Source of the DNA: an uncultured Eubacteriaceae bacterium
GTDB lineage: Bacteria; Bacillota; Clostridia; Lachnospirales; CAG-274
Reading direction: 5' to 3'
Assembly: GCA_947086655.1 (NCBI GenBank)
Contig: CAMTZM010000003.1
Location: forward strand, 119,021 to 183,020
DNA: 64,000 nucleotides
The notes below the pieces were generated by a model. The model saw nothing but the letters and a program-made list of their open reading frames with translations. It was not told the DNA's origin and made no database searches. Positions 1 through 8,719 of the stretch are shown piece after piece. How positions within the stretch are numbered: position 1 is the stretch's first letter; every line of letters starts with the position of its first letter. The position numbers and the translations under genes are program-made.

Positions 1-2
1 AT

Positions 3-1349
3 ACAGATACGCCTGTTTTAGCAACAGGAATTACTCTTGACAAATATAACATTGAAATACCAAAAGGCGAAAGCGATGCTATAAAAGCGTTTGTTGTTCC
101 TTACAACGCTGAAAACAGAAAATACAGTTTTGTATCGTCTGATGAAAGTATTGTTACAGTTGACGGAGATGGAAATATTAAAGCAGTTTCACAAGGGGAC
201 GCTTATGTTGAGGCAATAGCGTCAGATAGTGGTTTTAAGGTGCGTGTAAATATAAAAGCGCTTGCTCAAAGAACAGTTCCTCCGGAAGTTGAGAGCATAA
301 GCATAAAAACACCTAAGTCCGAGGTTTATCCTGAAGATGTAATAACAGGAGTATACAGCTATAAAAATGGACTTGATACAGCTATTGATTGTGCTAAGGT
401 ACGTTTTGTTGCTGTAAATCCGGAAACAGGCGAAGAAATTCTTTTACAGGAAGGCAGAGAGGATTTTGACAGGCAATACAAAGTTAAGGCGGCAGATATA
501 GGATATAAAATCCGTTTTGAAGTTTTGCCGGAAACTGATACAAGCTATGGAGATAAAGGTGAAAGGGCTGTTTGTGAGACAGCAAATGTTTTAACGCCTG
601 ATTTTTACGTTCCTAAAACGTATTTAAGAGAAGGATTCAGCGATTTTTATACAGAAAAATATGTTGATGAAAATACCGATAAATATCCTGAAAATCCAAA
701 AGCCGATGTTTTATGGAAAGGTTCAGGAGATTTAGGAGATGAGGTTGTACCGAGTATAAATGTTATTACAGAAGACGGAAATGACATGATTGCCGGTGCA
801 AGTCAGTCAGGTTCTTTTATGGAATATATTCCTAAAGATAATGAAAAAGCGTGGGGCAATATATCCCTTGAGGCGAGAATGAGATTTAATCCAACTGCCG
901 GAGGTTTTGCATCAAATAATTATTTTAATATATATACATCTTACGATAGTGAAAATGATTCATATTATAAGCTGCAAATAGGCAGAGGAGGAAACACAAA
1001 TTCTTTAAAGCTTTATCTTTATAAAAAGGATAAAGATAAAGAGGAAGTTCTTGTAGCTAAAGACGAAGAAAGTTTAAACGGTATTGTTCCTCAAAACGCC
1101 GGAGAAAATAACCCGTGGTTTAGAGTTAATATAAAAAATGCTGATGGAAGAATTACTGTTTCATTTAGACTTGAGTCAAGTACAAACAATAATTGTGTTA
1201 TGACGTATAATGATAAAGAACCATTAGAAGGCTTTACAGCTATTGAAAGCTATGGCAAGGTTTCTGTACTGCTTGTTGACAGTATTCTTATTGAAGAATG
1301 TATTGACAGCGGTATTCAGATACAAAATCCGAAAGCTGCGTTAAAATAA
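3..1349 (+). CDS. Secreted Ig-like/lectin-like protein, C-terminal part (5' truncated by window)
   Basis: The reading frame is open from base 3 with no start codon needed, so this is the 3' part of a larger gene; the GTG at 240 lies inside a domain and is not the start. The first ~85 codons form a bacterial Ig-like (BIG2-type) domain, ending in the typical pattern VDGDGNIKAVSQGDAYVEA. A second Ig-like stretch follows (to about base 600). The last ~230 residues look like a beta-sandwich (lectin or carbohydrate-binding type) module. The architecture resembles the tails of the pectin-active proteins downstream, so a secreted polysaccharide-related protein is likely, but no catalytic domain is visible. 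It ends 31 bases before the ABC transporter genes. Function is inferred only. Confidence 0.75.
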   Translation, partial: TDTPVLATGITLDKYNIEIPKGESDAIKAFVVPYNAENRKYSFVSSDESIVTVDGDGNIKAVSQGDAYVEAIASDSGFKVRVNIKALAQRTVPPEVESISIKTPKSEVYPEDVITGVYSYKNGLDTAIDCAKVRFVAVNPETGEEILLQEGREDFDRQYKVKAADIGYKIRFEVLPETDTSYGDKGERAVCETANVLTPDFYVPKTYLREGFSDFYTEKYVDENTDKYPENPKADVLWKGSGDLGDEVVPSINVITEDGNDMIAGASQSGSFMEYIPKDNEKAWGNISLEARMRFNPTAGGFASNNYFNIYTSYDSENDSYYKLQIGRGGNTNSLKLYLYKKDKDKEEVLVAKDEESLNGIVPQNAGENNPWFRVNIKNADGRITVSFRLESSTNNNCVMTYNDKEPLEGFTAIESYGKVSVLLVDSILIEECIDSGIQIQNPKAALK

Positions 1350-1380
1350 CGCAGTAAAAAAGAAAAGGAGAGTAAATATA

Positions 1381-2289
1381 ATGAAAAAGTTTTTAAAAGT
1401 TTTATTAGCATTAAGCACTGCATGTATGATTTTTGCAGGATGTACAGACAGCGGAAGTGAAAATGAACAAAATACAGAGGCAACTACACAGGCTACGTCT
1501 AATGAAAACGGACAAGCTGACGGTACTGACATTAACGGAAGCGGAAAGCTTATAGTAGGAACAAATCCAGAGTTTCCTCCATTTGAGTATGTTGGAGATT
1601 CAGGGGAAATTGAAGGTTTTGACGTTGAACTTATGAACGAAGTAGGAAAAAGATTAGGCTATGAAGTAGAATTTAAGTCAATGGAGTTTAAATCTCTTAT
1701 AGGTGCAATGGAAGCAGGTTCAATTGACGCAGTTGCTGCCGGAATGTCAATAACTAAGGAAAGAAAGCTTGCGGTGGATTTTTCAGATACTTATTTTAAT
1801 GCGTCACAATATATAATTGTAAACAAAGAAAATCAGGATATAAAGAAAGCAGCAGACCTTACTGGTAAAATTGTAGGTGTTCAAGAAGGAACAACAGGCG
1901 ATGTTTATTTAACAGAGAATGTAAAAACTCAAAATATAAAAAGATTTAAAAAAGGTATAGACGCTGTTCTTGACCTTAAAAACGGCGGCTGTGACGCTGT
2001 ATTTATAGATGCTCAGGTAGCTATGGATTTTGTTGCAGCAAATGAAGACCAGCTTGTATGTTTTTCAGGCGGTATAGATTCTGAAGAATATGCTGTTGCT
2101 TTTCCTAAGGGAAGCGAACTTGTTTCAAAAGTAAATGAGGCTATTGCTGAAATGCGTGCAGACGGCACATATAAAACTATTTATGATAAGTATTTTGAGG
2201 AGCAGTCTGATGATGAGACAGAAGATATTTCTTTAGAAGAAAATACATCAGATGAGGAATCAAAAGAAGATGTAAAAAAAGCTGAGTAA
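1381..2289 (+). CDS. Amino-acid ABC transporter substrate-binding lipoprotein
   Basis: A 302-residue member of the family 3 extracellular solute-binding proteins. The N-terminus is a lipoprotein signal peptide ending in a lipobox (IFAGC), so it would be tethered to the outer face of the membrane. After a Gln/Thr/Asn-rich spacer (residues ~22-55) comes the typical start of the binding fold, LIVGTNPEFPPFEY-like, with the family pattern GFDVELMNEVGKRLG and later DAVAAGMSITKERK. The C-terminus has an acidic tail of ~30 residues that is not part of the fold. A good RBS (AAAGGAGAG) precedes the ATG. It sits 51 bases ahead of the cognate permease. The substrate is probably a polar amino acid; which one cannot be read from sequence. 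Confidence 0.93.
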   Translation: MKKFLKVLLALSTACMIFAGCTDSGSENEQNTEATTQATSNENGQADGTDINGSGKLIVGTNPEFPPFEYVGDSGEIEGFDVELMNEVGKRLGYEVEFKSMEFKSLIGAMEAGSIDAVAAGMSITKERKLAVDFSDTYFNASQYIIVNKENQDIKKAADLTGKIVGVQEGTTGDVYLTENVKTQNIKRFKKGIDAVLDLKNGGCDAVFIDAQVAMDFVAANEDQLVCFSGGIDSEEYAVAFPKGSELVSKVNEAIAEMRADGTYKTIYDKYFEEQSDDETEDISLEENTSDEESKEDVKKAE

Positions 2290-2340
2290 TGAAATAATAA
2301 AAATAAAGCTTTAATTTACTAAGGAGGCGGAAGAGGACAG

Positions 2341-3060
2341 ATGATTAACTGGTTTTTAGAGCTTATAGAAGAAATAAATTTAATATTTTTTACAGGAGAC
2401 AGGTATAAGCTTGTTTTACAGGGATTAGGCGTAACGCTCAAGCTGTCCTTTTTCGCTGTTATAATAGGCACAATATTGGGTTTTATAATTGCACTTATGA
2501 AAATGTGCGGTGAAAGACGAGAAAAAGGAAAAATTTCATATTATATATATACAGTTTTGTCATTTATATCGAAGTGCTATATTGATATAATAAGAGGTAC
2601 ACCGTCAGTTGTTCAGCTTCTTATTATGTATTTTGTTATTTTCAAAAGCAATTTTGGAGAAATGGCTGCTATTATGACTTTTGGAATTAACTCAAGTGCA
2701 TATGTTGCTGAAATTATACGAGCCGGTATACAAGCTGTTGATAAGGGACAGACCGAGGGCGGTCGTTCATTAGGTTTTACATATTCTCAAACAATGCGTT
2801 ATATAATAGTTCCTCAGGCGGTTAAAAATATACTTCCGGCTTTGGGAAATGAGTTTATTGTGCTTATTAAAGAGACAGCAATAGTCGGTTATATTTCATT
2901 AATGGATTTAACAAAAGCATCTGACTTTATAATATCAAGAACATACAAAGCTTTTATACCGCTTATAACAATAGCGTTTATTTATTTTATAATTATAAAA
3001 ATTATATCAAAACTTCTTAATATGTTTGAAAAACGTCTTAGAAAAAGTGAATGTCGTTAG
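2341..3060 (+). CDS. Amino-acid ABC transporter permease (HisM/GlnP family)
   Basis: A 239-residue inner-membrane permease with about five hydrophobic segments. The EAA loop that contacts the ATPase is visible as GGRSLGFTYSQTMRYIIVPQ (residues ~138-158). The family TM1 pattern GLGVTLKLSFFAVIIG is near the N-terminus. RBS AAGGAGGCGG stands 10 bases before the ATG. It follows the binding lipoprotein in the same operon, and a hairpin terminator directly follows. No ATP-binding (GlnQ-type) gene is next to it, so the ATPase must be encoded elsewhere or shared. Confidence 0.94.
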   Translation: MINWFLELIEEINLIFFTGDRYKLVLQGLGVTLKLSFFAVIIGTILGFIIALMKMCGERREKGKISYYIYTVLSFISKCYIDIIRGTPSVVQLLIMYFVIFKSNFGEMAAIMTFGINSSAYVAEIIRAGIQAVDKGQTEGGRSLGFTYSQTMRYIIVPQAVKNILPALGNEFIVLIKETAIVGYISLMDLTKASDFIISRTYKAFIPLITIAFIYFIIIKIISKLLNMFEKRLRKSECR

Positions 3061-3074
3061 GGTCAATTAAAAAT

Positions 3075-3104
3075 AAAGCGCACCTTAAAAATGGTGCGCT
3101 TTTA
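3075..3104 (+). terminator. Rho-independent terminator of the ABC transporter operon
   Basis: Ten-base-pair stem (AAAGCGCACC / GGTGCGCTTT) with an 8-base loop, running into T residues, 15 bases after the permease stop codon. Confidence 0.85.
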
Positions 3105-3196
3105 AATTGTAATTTAAAAGTCAAATTATGCTTAGCATTACCTTTTGTCTGACATTTTTATTGTGCTGTTTGTATAAATTTGCACATGATTTTTAA

Positions 3197-3225
3197 TTGA
3201 CATTAGTAAATATTTAGTATATACT
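3197..3225 (+). promoter_or_regulatory. Sigma-A promoter for the pectin esterase gene
   Basis: TTGACA (3197-3202), 17-base spacer, TATACT (3220-3225). It lies ~85 bases before the TTG start of the esterase gene. The close match to consensus in an otherwise loose AT-rich stretch makes this a confident call. Confidence 0.8.
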
Positions 3226-3258
3226 ATTACTGTACCGGATTGAAGTATAGTAATAGTA
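3222..3258. repeat. Inverted repeat overlapping the -10 element and start site
   Basis: TACTATTACT at 3222-3231 is perfectly complementary to AGTAATAGTA at 3249-3258, separated by 17 bases. The left arm overlaps the TATACT box and the right arm falls in the early transcribed region. It could be an operator for a dimeric repressor or a 5' leader stem; the sequence alone does not decide. Confidence 0.5.
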
Positions 3259-3307
3259 ATGTGTATTTATATTTTTGCACATATTTTTTTTATAAGGGGG
3301 AATAAAA

Positions 3308-6300
3308 TTGAACGAAATTTCTAAAAAGTTTATAAGCAGACTGCTTGTGGCTATTATGATTTTTACAGCCGCTTTTCAAAACGCTGGTTTTGTGTTTGCT
3401 TATGAATATGGTGATTTTGACGGAAGTGGGGATATTGAATATAACGACGCTTCTCTTATTTTGGATTATGTTCTTAGTCCAGAAGATGAAAAATTTAAAG
3501 ATTATAATGCTGATAATTACAAAAGAGCGAAAGTTACAAGCGGTAAAGATATAACTGCAAGAGATGCCGCTGAAGTTCTTAGAAAAGCCGCTGATAAAAG
3601 CTTTAAATTTAGCGCTAACAACGGTGAAGCCGATAATCCTAAACCTGAAACAGATTTCAGCAAAATAGTTTATTCCGGTACTACATGGCTTATGGGTGAT
3701 TCGACAGTATGTGAATACGGTCCGGACAGAGCTGAAAGTGAACTTTGGAATTACAGAGAAGGCTGGGGAATGGAGCTTGGTACTTATCTTCCGAAGGGTA
3801 CTAATCTTAAAAATAAGGCTTTAAGCGGACGAAGCCTTAGAAGTATGCTTACAGAAAGCAATTATACAGATTTTATAAACGGTATAAAAGCCGGAGATTA
3901 TTTTATAATGCAGTTTGGACATAATGACAATAATGCAAACAGTGACTGGAACGCTCCTTCCAGAGAGGATAAATTAGGCGTTTATGCTATTCCTTTTGAT
4001 ACTTTGAAAGAAAAAGGACTTATAGCTGAAGATGACTGGATTAATGATGATGACGGAATGTTTGACAACATTTCAGGTACAGGCGAAAAACAGCTTCCAT
4101 GTTTTGAATGGTTTATGTATTACAAGTATCTTAAACCTGTAATAGATGCCGGAGCAGTGCCTGTTTTGTGTACTCCTATAACAAGAGCATCACAGGATAA
4201 AAATGATAAGAATATATTTAACGGACCAGAAATAAACACAAAACATCAGCTTTATGCTGATACAACAAAGAAAGTTGCTGAAAGATTTAATATTGAGTAC
4301 ATAGACCTTCTTGACTTAACTACTAAAAAATGGACAGAAGTATATAACGGAGCTGGTGCTAATGGTTCTGAAGAACTTAAAAAACTTCACGCAATAGATT
4401 ATAAAGGTGCCAATGTTGATAATTTCCCTGACAGAACTCATTTAAGCAAAGAGGGAGCTAAAATAGTAGCTGAGTTTGTAGCTAAAGGTTTGAAAGACTT
4501 AAATTATGACATTTCCTCAAAGCTTCAAAATTTAGGAGGAAGTACTTTACCAGAAACAGATTTAAGTAAAATAGTTTATTCTGGTACTACATGGCTTATG
4601 GGCGACTCAACAGTATGTAACTATGATAAGTCGTATGATAATGAAAAATGGAATTACAGAGAAGGCTGGGGAATGGAACTCGGAGCATATCTTCCGGCAG
4701 GAAGCACTGTAAATAATCAGGCTATAAGCGGAATAAGTTCAAGAGATATGCTTACAAAAGGTTCAGCTAATTATAATAAATTTGCTGCTGGTATAAAGAA
4801 AGGCGATTATCTTATAATGCAGTTTGGACATAATGACAGCAAGACAAACGGCACAATGGATGGCCCTTCATCAGATGGAGACAAAGACAGATACACAATT
4901 CCATGGAACTCAATAAAGGACAAGGTTAAAGAAACTGACTGGTATGGAGATGAAGACGGATTGTTTACAAACACTTCAGGTTCCGGAGAAGAAAGTATTC
5001 CATGTTATGAGTGGTTCTTATATTACAAATATGTTAAACCTGTAATAGATGCCGGAGGAGTACCTGTATTATGTACACCTATAACAAGGTCTAAATCAGG
5101 CTTAGCCGGTGTTGAGATTAGTGAAAAGCATAATTTATATGCTGCTGCTGTAAGAGGTTTGGCAGAGAGATTTAATCTTCCTTGCATAGATCTTCTTGAT
5201 TTAACTACTAAAAAATGGACAGAAGTATATAACGCTGAGGGAGTAGATGGACTTAAAAAACTTCATGCAATAGCTTATAAAGGCGAAGGACAGACAAACG
5301 ACCCTGACAGAACTCATTTAAGTAAAGAGGGAGCTAAAATAGTAGCTGGGTTTGTAGCTAATGGCTTAAAAGATTTGAATTATGATATTTCATCAAAACT
5401 TCAAAATCCAGATAAAGAGCCGGAAGAACTTAAACCGCTTGATTTTAGCGAAGTAACTGTTGATGCAAGTGCTGAATCAAATGAAAGTACTAAAACTTTC
5501 AAAACTGTAAACGAGGCTCTTGATTTTGTTGAAAAATATGAAGCTCCAAAAAGTGAGTCTGAAAGAATAACAATAAAAATCAAAAAAGGTACTTACAGAG
5601 AACAAATAATTGTAAATACTCCTTATATTACTTTTGAAAATGCTGATTCAGAAAATTATAATGATGTTGTTCTTACATGGTATTATGGTATAGGTTATAA
5701 ATATTATAGTATAGGAGCAGACGGTTACTATAATAAAGATGAGTATGATAAAAATAAAGCAGCTAAAACATATACTGCACCAGCTAAAAACTGGGGACAT
5801 ACAGTAAGAGTTAATTCAAGTGATTTTACGGCTAAAAATATAACATTTGAAAATTCGTTTAATTACTATATAACTCAGGAAGAAATTGATGACGGAGTTG
5901 TTCCTGTTGACGTTACAAACGCTGATGAAAAATCAAAGTTTTATTCAGACGGAACGGCAACTAAGCCGGCAAGAGCATCTTTAGCTGTAAATACAGATGT
6001 TAGCGGCGCAAACTATGTTGAAAGAGCATGTGTTCTTTATTTTAGCGGCGCTGACAAAGGCATTGTTGAGGGATGTTATCTTAAAAGTGCACAAGACACG
6101 TTAGGTACAGCCGGAAGAGGCTATTATAAAAATTGTGTTATAGAAGGAGTAACCGATTATATATGCGGAAGCGGATTTTCTGTATTTGAAGACTGCGAGT
6201 TAAGATGGCATAATTCAGCTAAGACAAAAACAGGTGTTATTACAGCACCTCAGGAAAGCTATCTTTTCAAAAACTGTAAAGTTACAGGTCCAAGCGGAAG

Positions 6301-8242
6301 CGGTTTAGGAATGGTATATGGAAGACCATGGAGAGACCCGGCAAGCGCAGTTATGTATAAAACAAGACTTGCAAACTCTACTGATTCAGGCAATGCGTCA
6401 TCTCTTACAATAACAGGCAGAGGCTGGACGGATATGAGTTCAAGAAAAGCTGAAGATGCAGCATTCTTTGAATATGGAACAGTAAAAGATACAGACGGAA
6501 GTGCGGTAGACCTTTCAGGCAGACTTAAACTTAAAAAAGAAAGCAATAAATATGGTTTCTCTAACTCTGTAATTACAGATGCATGGGATATGATACAGTT
6601 TAATGCCTATAATTATACAAAAGGCGCAGATAACTGGGACCCTTCAGGTGTAGGCGCTAAAGTTAAGCCTATACAAGATGCACTTAATGCTTTGAATATA
6701 GCTGAAAATAACGAAAATGTTGTACTTGAAAATGAAATATATAAAGTATCAGGAAACTTTACACTTCCAGCAGTTGGAGCGTTTGAAGTTAAATATGTTT
6801 CAAATAGTGCTAATGTTGTTATAAACGGAACAAATGCTGAAGTTAAGAGACCTATTTTTGGTTCTGAGCCGGAATCGGTTGTATTAAAGGTTTATGCAAG
6901 GGAAAATGACAGTGATGAGTTTGGAGACGTAAAAGAAATTAAGCTTAGCATAATACCGGATGAGCCGGAAAATGCTCAAGAAGCACTTGAGCTTGTGGCG
7001 GGATATGTTAAAGAAAATTTTGAGAACATGTACAGCAAAAATGAAAGCGGAGAGCTTGTTGTTGTTTCATCAATGAATCTTCCAGAAAAAGACGATAAAT
7101 ACAGCACATATACGCTTAGCTATTCATCTTCTGACGAAACAGTGCTTAAAAATGACGGATTAGTTACAAGACCGGAATTTTCAGTAGAAAATCCAAATAA
7201 GTCTGTTACTCTTACATGTACTGTAACAGATGCTGAGAATAATACTAAAGATGTTGAACTTAAAATAAGTGTTCCTTGTATGCCTTTTGGAAACTGGGAA
7301 AATTTTGAAAGTGCTAACATAGGAGATATAAATACAAAAGGCGCTCTTTGGAATGATACTACAAATATTGTAGGTACAGAGGGAAACAGCTTAGGTGTAA
7401 CTGATAAAATAGGTTTGGATTATCAGCCGTCACAAGGAAAGTTTTATCAGTATAAAGTAACAAGTTCTCCTGGAAATCCATTTAGAGCATTAGCATATTT
7501 CTTCTCAGGCGATGCTACTGATGAGACTACGCAGCGTTCTGTTACTACAACTGACAGTATTTCAGAATTGACATTTAAAGTTTATGCGTCAAAGGCGACT
7601 CCAAAGACTGAAATATATTTCCATACAACACCTAAAACAGTTGATGGAGCAGAAGTTGCATCTAAAACTCCTTTACTTCCGCAAGTAAATAGCGGACAGC
7701 TTATTCTTCCTACTACTGCAAGCCAGTATGAGGATGGAGTTGCTCCAAGCAAAGTAATTGCTGACGGATTAAACGGACAGTGGTATACTGTTAAAGTTGT
7801 AATGGATACAACAGCCGGAGATACTAAGTTTGTAAGTGATATATACGTTTATGATGAAAGCGGAAAGGAAGTAGGAAAATCATTAGCTATACCTAAGTAC
7901 GCTAAAAATGAAACAACTAAATATGTTACAGATGTGTTTAAAATTGAGTTTAGACCAGACAGAAATTTATCAACACATGAAGTGTACTTTGATGATTTAG
8001 GCTATATAGATTACAAAACAGCAGTTACTGAAGATGGCAAATATATAGAAAGCTTAATTTCTTCAGCAGATTCAATTGATAATCTTCCGGCAGAAGGACC
8101 AAGAGGTACAAAGGTAACTTATACTGGTACACTTGATAGCGGAACAGTTACAGTATCAAAAGGATATTATGGCGGAGATACTACAATAGGCTACAAGAAA
8201 ACATATACAATTACAAATAAGAGCCTTGCTGAAACAAATTAA
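3308..8242 (+). CDS. Multidomain pectin esterase: dockerin, two CE12-like acetylesterases, CE8 pectin methylesterase
   Basis: A 1644-residue secreted enzyme with a TTG start preceded by AAGGGGG. Order: signal peptide (1-31); N-terminal dockerin-like module with one clear calcium loop (DFDGSGDIEYND) and a degenerate second half; two tandem SGNH esterase domains of the rhamnogalacturonan acetylesterase (CE12) type, at ~115-405 and ~418-700; pectin methylesterase (CE8) at ~711-1118; two Ig-like regions; and a C-terminal beta-sandwich region. Both SGNH copies keep the nucleophile motif GDST (S132, S434), GHND (H205, H508) and DRTH (H378, H670). The CE8 part keeps QDT (Q929/D930), the second aspartate D950 in GVTDYICG, and R1006/W1008 in YGRPW. 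It would remove acetyl and methyl groups from pectin outside the cell and dock onto cohesins such as those encoded next door. It has its own promoter and terminator. Function is confident; the dockerin call is moderately so. Confidence 0.92.
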   Translation: MNEISKKFISRLLVAIMIFTAAFQNAGFVFAYEYGDFDGSGDIEYNDASLILDYVLSPEDEKFKDYNADNYKRAKVTSGKDITARDAAEVLRKAADKSFKFSANNGEADNPKPETDFSKIVYSGTTWLMGDSTVCEYGPDRAESELWNYREGWGMELGTYLPKGTNLKNKALSGRSLRSMLTESNYTDFINGIKAGDYFIMQFGHNDNNANSDWNAPSREDKLGVYAIPFDTLKEKGLIAEDDWINDDDGMFDNISGTGEKQLPCFEWFMYYKYLKPVIDAGAVPVLCTPITRASQDKNDKNIFNGPEINTKHQLYADTTKKVAERFNIEYIDLLDLTTKKWTEVYNGAGANGSEELKKLHAIDYKGANVDNFPDRTHLSKEGAKIVAEFVAKGLKDLNYDISSKLQNLGGSTLPETDLSKIVYSGTTWLMGDSTVCNYDKSYDNEKWNYREGWGMELGAYLPAGSTVNNQAISGISSRDMLTKGSANYNKFAAGIKKGDYLIMQFGHNDSKTNGTMDGPSSDGDKDRYTIPWNSIKDKVKETDWYGDEDGLFTNTSGSGEESIPCYEWFLYYKYVKPVIDAGGVPVLCTPITRSKSGLAGVEISEKHNLYAAAVRGLAERFNLPCIDLLDLTTKKWTEVYNAEGVDGLKKLHAIAYKGEGQTNDPDRTHLSKEGAKIVAGFVANGLKDLNYDISSKLQNPDKEPEELKPLDFSEVTVDASAESNESTKTFKTVNEALDFVEKYEAPKSESERITIKIKKGTYREQIIVNTPYITFENADSENYNDVVLTWYYGIGYKYYSIGADGYYNKDEYDKNKAAKTYTAPAKNWGHTVRVNSSDFTAKNITFENSFNYYITQEEIDDGVVPVDVTNADEKSKFYSDGTATKPARASLAVNTDVSGANYVERACVLYFSGADKGIVEGCYLKSAQDTLGTAGRGYYKNCVIEGVTDYICGSGFSVFEDCELRWHNSAKTKTGVITAPQESYLFKNCKVTGPSGSGLGMVYGRPWRDPASAVMYKTRLANSTDSGNASSLTITGRGWTDMSSRKAEDAAFFEYGTVKDTDGSAVDLSGRLKLKKESNKYGFSNSVITDAWDMIQFNAYNYTKGADNWDPSGVGAKVKPIQDALNALNIAENNENVVLENEIYKVSGNFTLPAVGAFEVKYVSNSANVVINGTNAEVKRPIFGSEPESVVLKVYARENDSDEFGDVKEIKLSIIPDEPENAQEALELVAGYVKENFENMYSKNESGELVVVSSMNLPEKDDKYSTYTLSYSSSDETVLKNDGLVTRPEFSVENPNKSVTLTCTVTDAENNTKDVELKISVPCMPFGNWENFESANIGDINTKGALWNDTTNIVGTEGNSLGVTDKIGLDYQPSQGKFYQYKVTSSPGNPFRALAYFFSGDATDETTQRSVTTTDSISELTFKVYASKATPKTEIYFHTTPKTVDGAEVASKTPLLPQVNSGQLILPTTASQYEDGVAPSKVIADGLNGQWYTVKVVMDTTAGDTKFVSDIYVYDESGKEVGKSLAIPKYAKNETTKYVTDVFKIEFRPDRNLSTHEVYFDDLGYIDYKTAVTEDGKYIESLISSADSIDNLPAEGPRGTKVTYTGTLDSGTVTVSKGYYGGDTTIGYKKTYTITNKSLAETN

Positions 8243-8252
8243 TTTATAAGAA

Positions 8253-8291
8253 AAGGAATCATCGGTTTCCTTAAAATTCCGATGATTCCTT
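8253..8291 (+). terminator. Terminator hairpin after the pectin esterase gene
   Basis: Perfect 13-bp stem (AAGGAATCATCGG / CCGATGATTCCTT) with a 13-base loop, 11 bases after the stop codon. The T-run after it is weak, so efficiency is uncertain. Confidence 0.6.
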
Positions 8292-8570
8292 ATAAAGTTA
8301 TACTGTAAATTTTTGCCGTGAAAAAGTACAAGGTTTATTAATTTTGTAAAGAAAAACTAAATATTTTAACAATATTACTATACAAATTACATATTAATAA
8401 AAATCTTATTAATGTTTTGTTGTAATTAATAAGTGTATATATATGATTGTGTAGTCAAATTTCACAAATAAGGCTTTTTTTATTGTTAAATTAATCAATT
8501 ATTTATTATGTGATAATTGTAAATTTTAACGAATATGCTTTGAATTTTGTATAATGGGTTCTTTACTCTA

Positions 8571-8598
8571 TTGACTTATCGTTAAAATGTAGTATAAT
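8571..8598 (+). promoter_or_regulatory. Sigma-A promoter for the cohesin-dockerin protein
   Basis: TTGACT (8571-8576), 16-base spacer, TATAAT (8593-8598). Transcription would start near 8605, giving a long 5' leader of ~115 nt before the ATG at 8720. Confidence 0.75.
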
Positions 8599-8605
8599 AT
8601 ATTTA

Positions 8606-8692
8606 AGTTGAGGAATTATGAGGGGAGTTTATTTTCCTCTGCCTTTCTCAATATTTGCCCTTTGATATGGTGTGTGTTTTCATACATAGGGA
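8606..8692 (+). promoter_or_regulatory. Structured 5' leader with two hairpins
   Basis: Two nested pairings are visible. TTGAG (8608-8612) pairs with CTCAA (8647-8651), enclosing GAGGGGA (8620-8626) with TTTCCTC (8633-8639). CCCT (8658-8661) pairs with AGGG (8688-8691), enclosing TGTGTG/CATACA. Such a leader could protect the mRNA of an abundant surface protein. Pairing is seen; the role is inferred. Confidence 0.4.
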
Positions 8693-8719
8693 AATAATTT
8701 TTTAAGAGGAGGAAAGATA

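Larger units (their letters stand above)
8292..8719. other. 428-base intergenic region: promoter and structured leader
   Basis: Very AT-rich, with no convincing open reading frame on either strand. It holds the promoter at 8571-8598 and a leader of ~115 nt before the next start codon. I see no riboswitch family I recognise. Confidence 0.6.
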
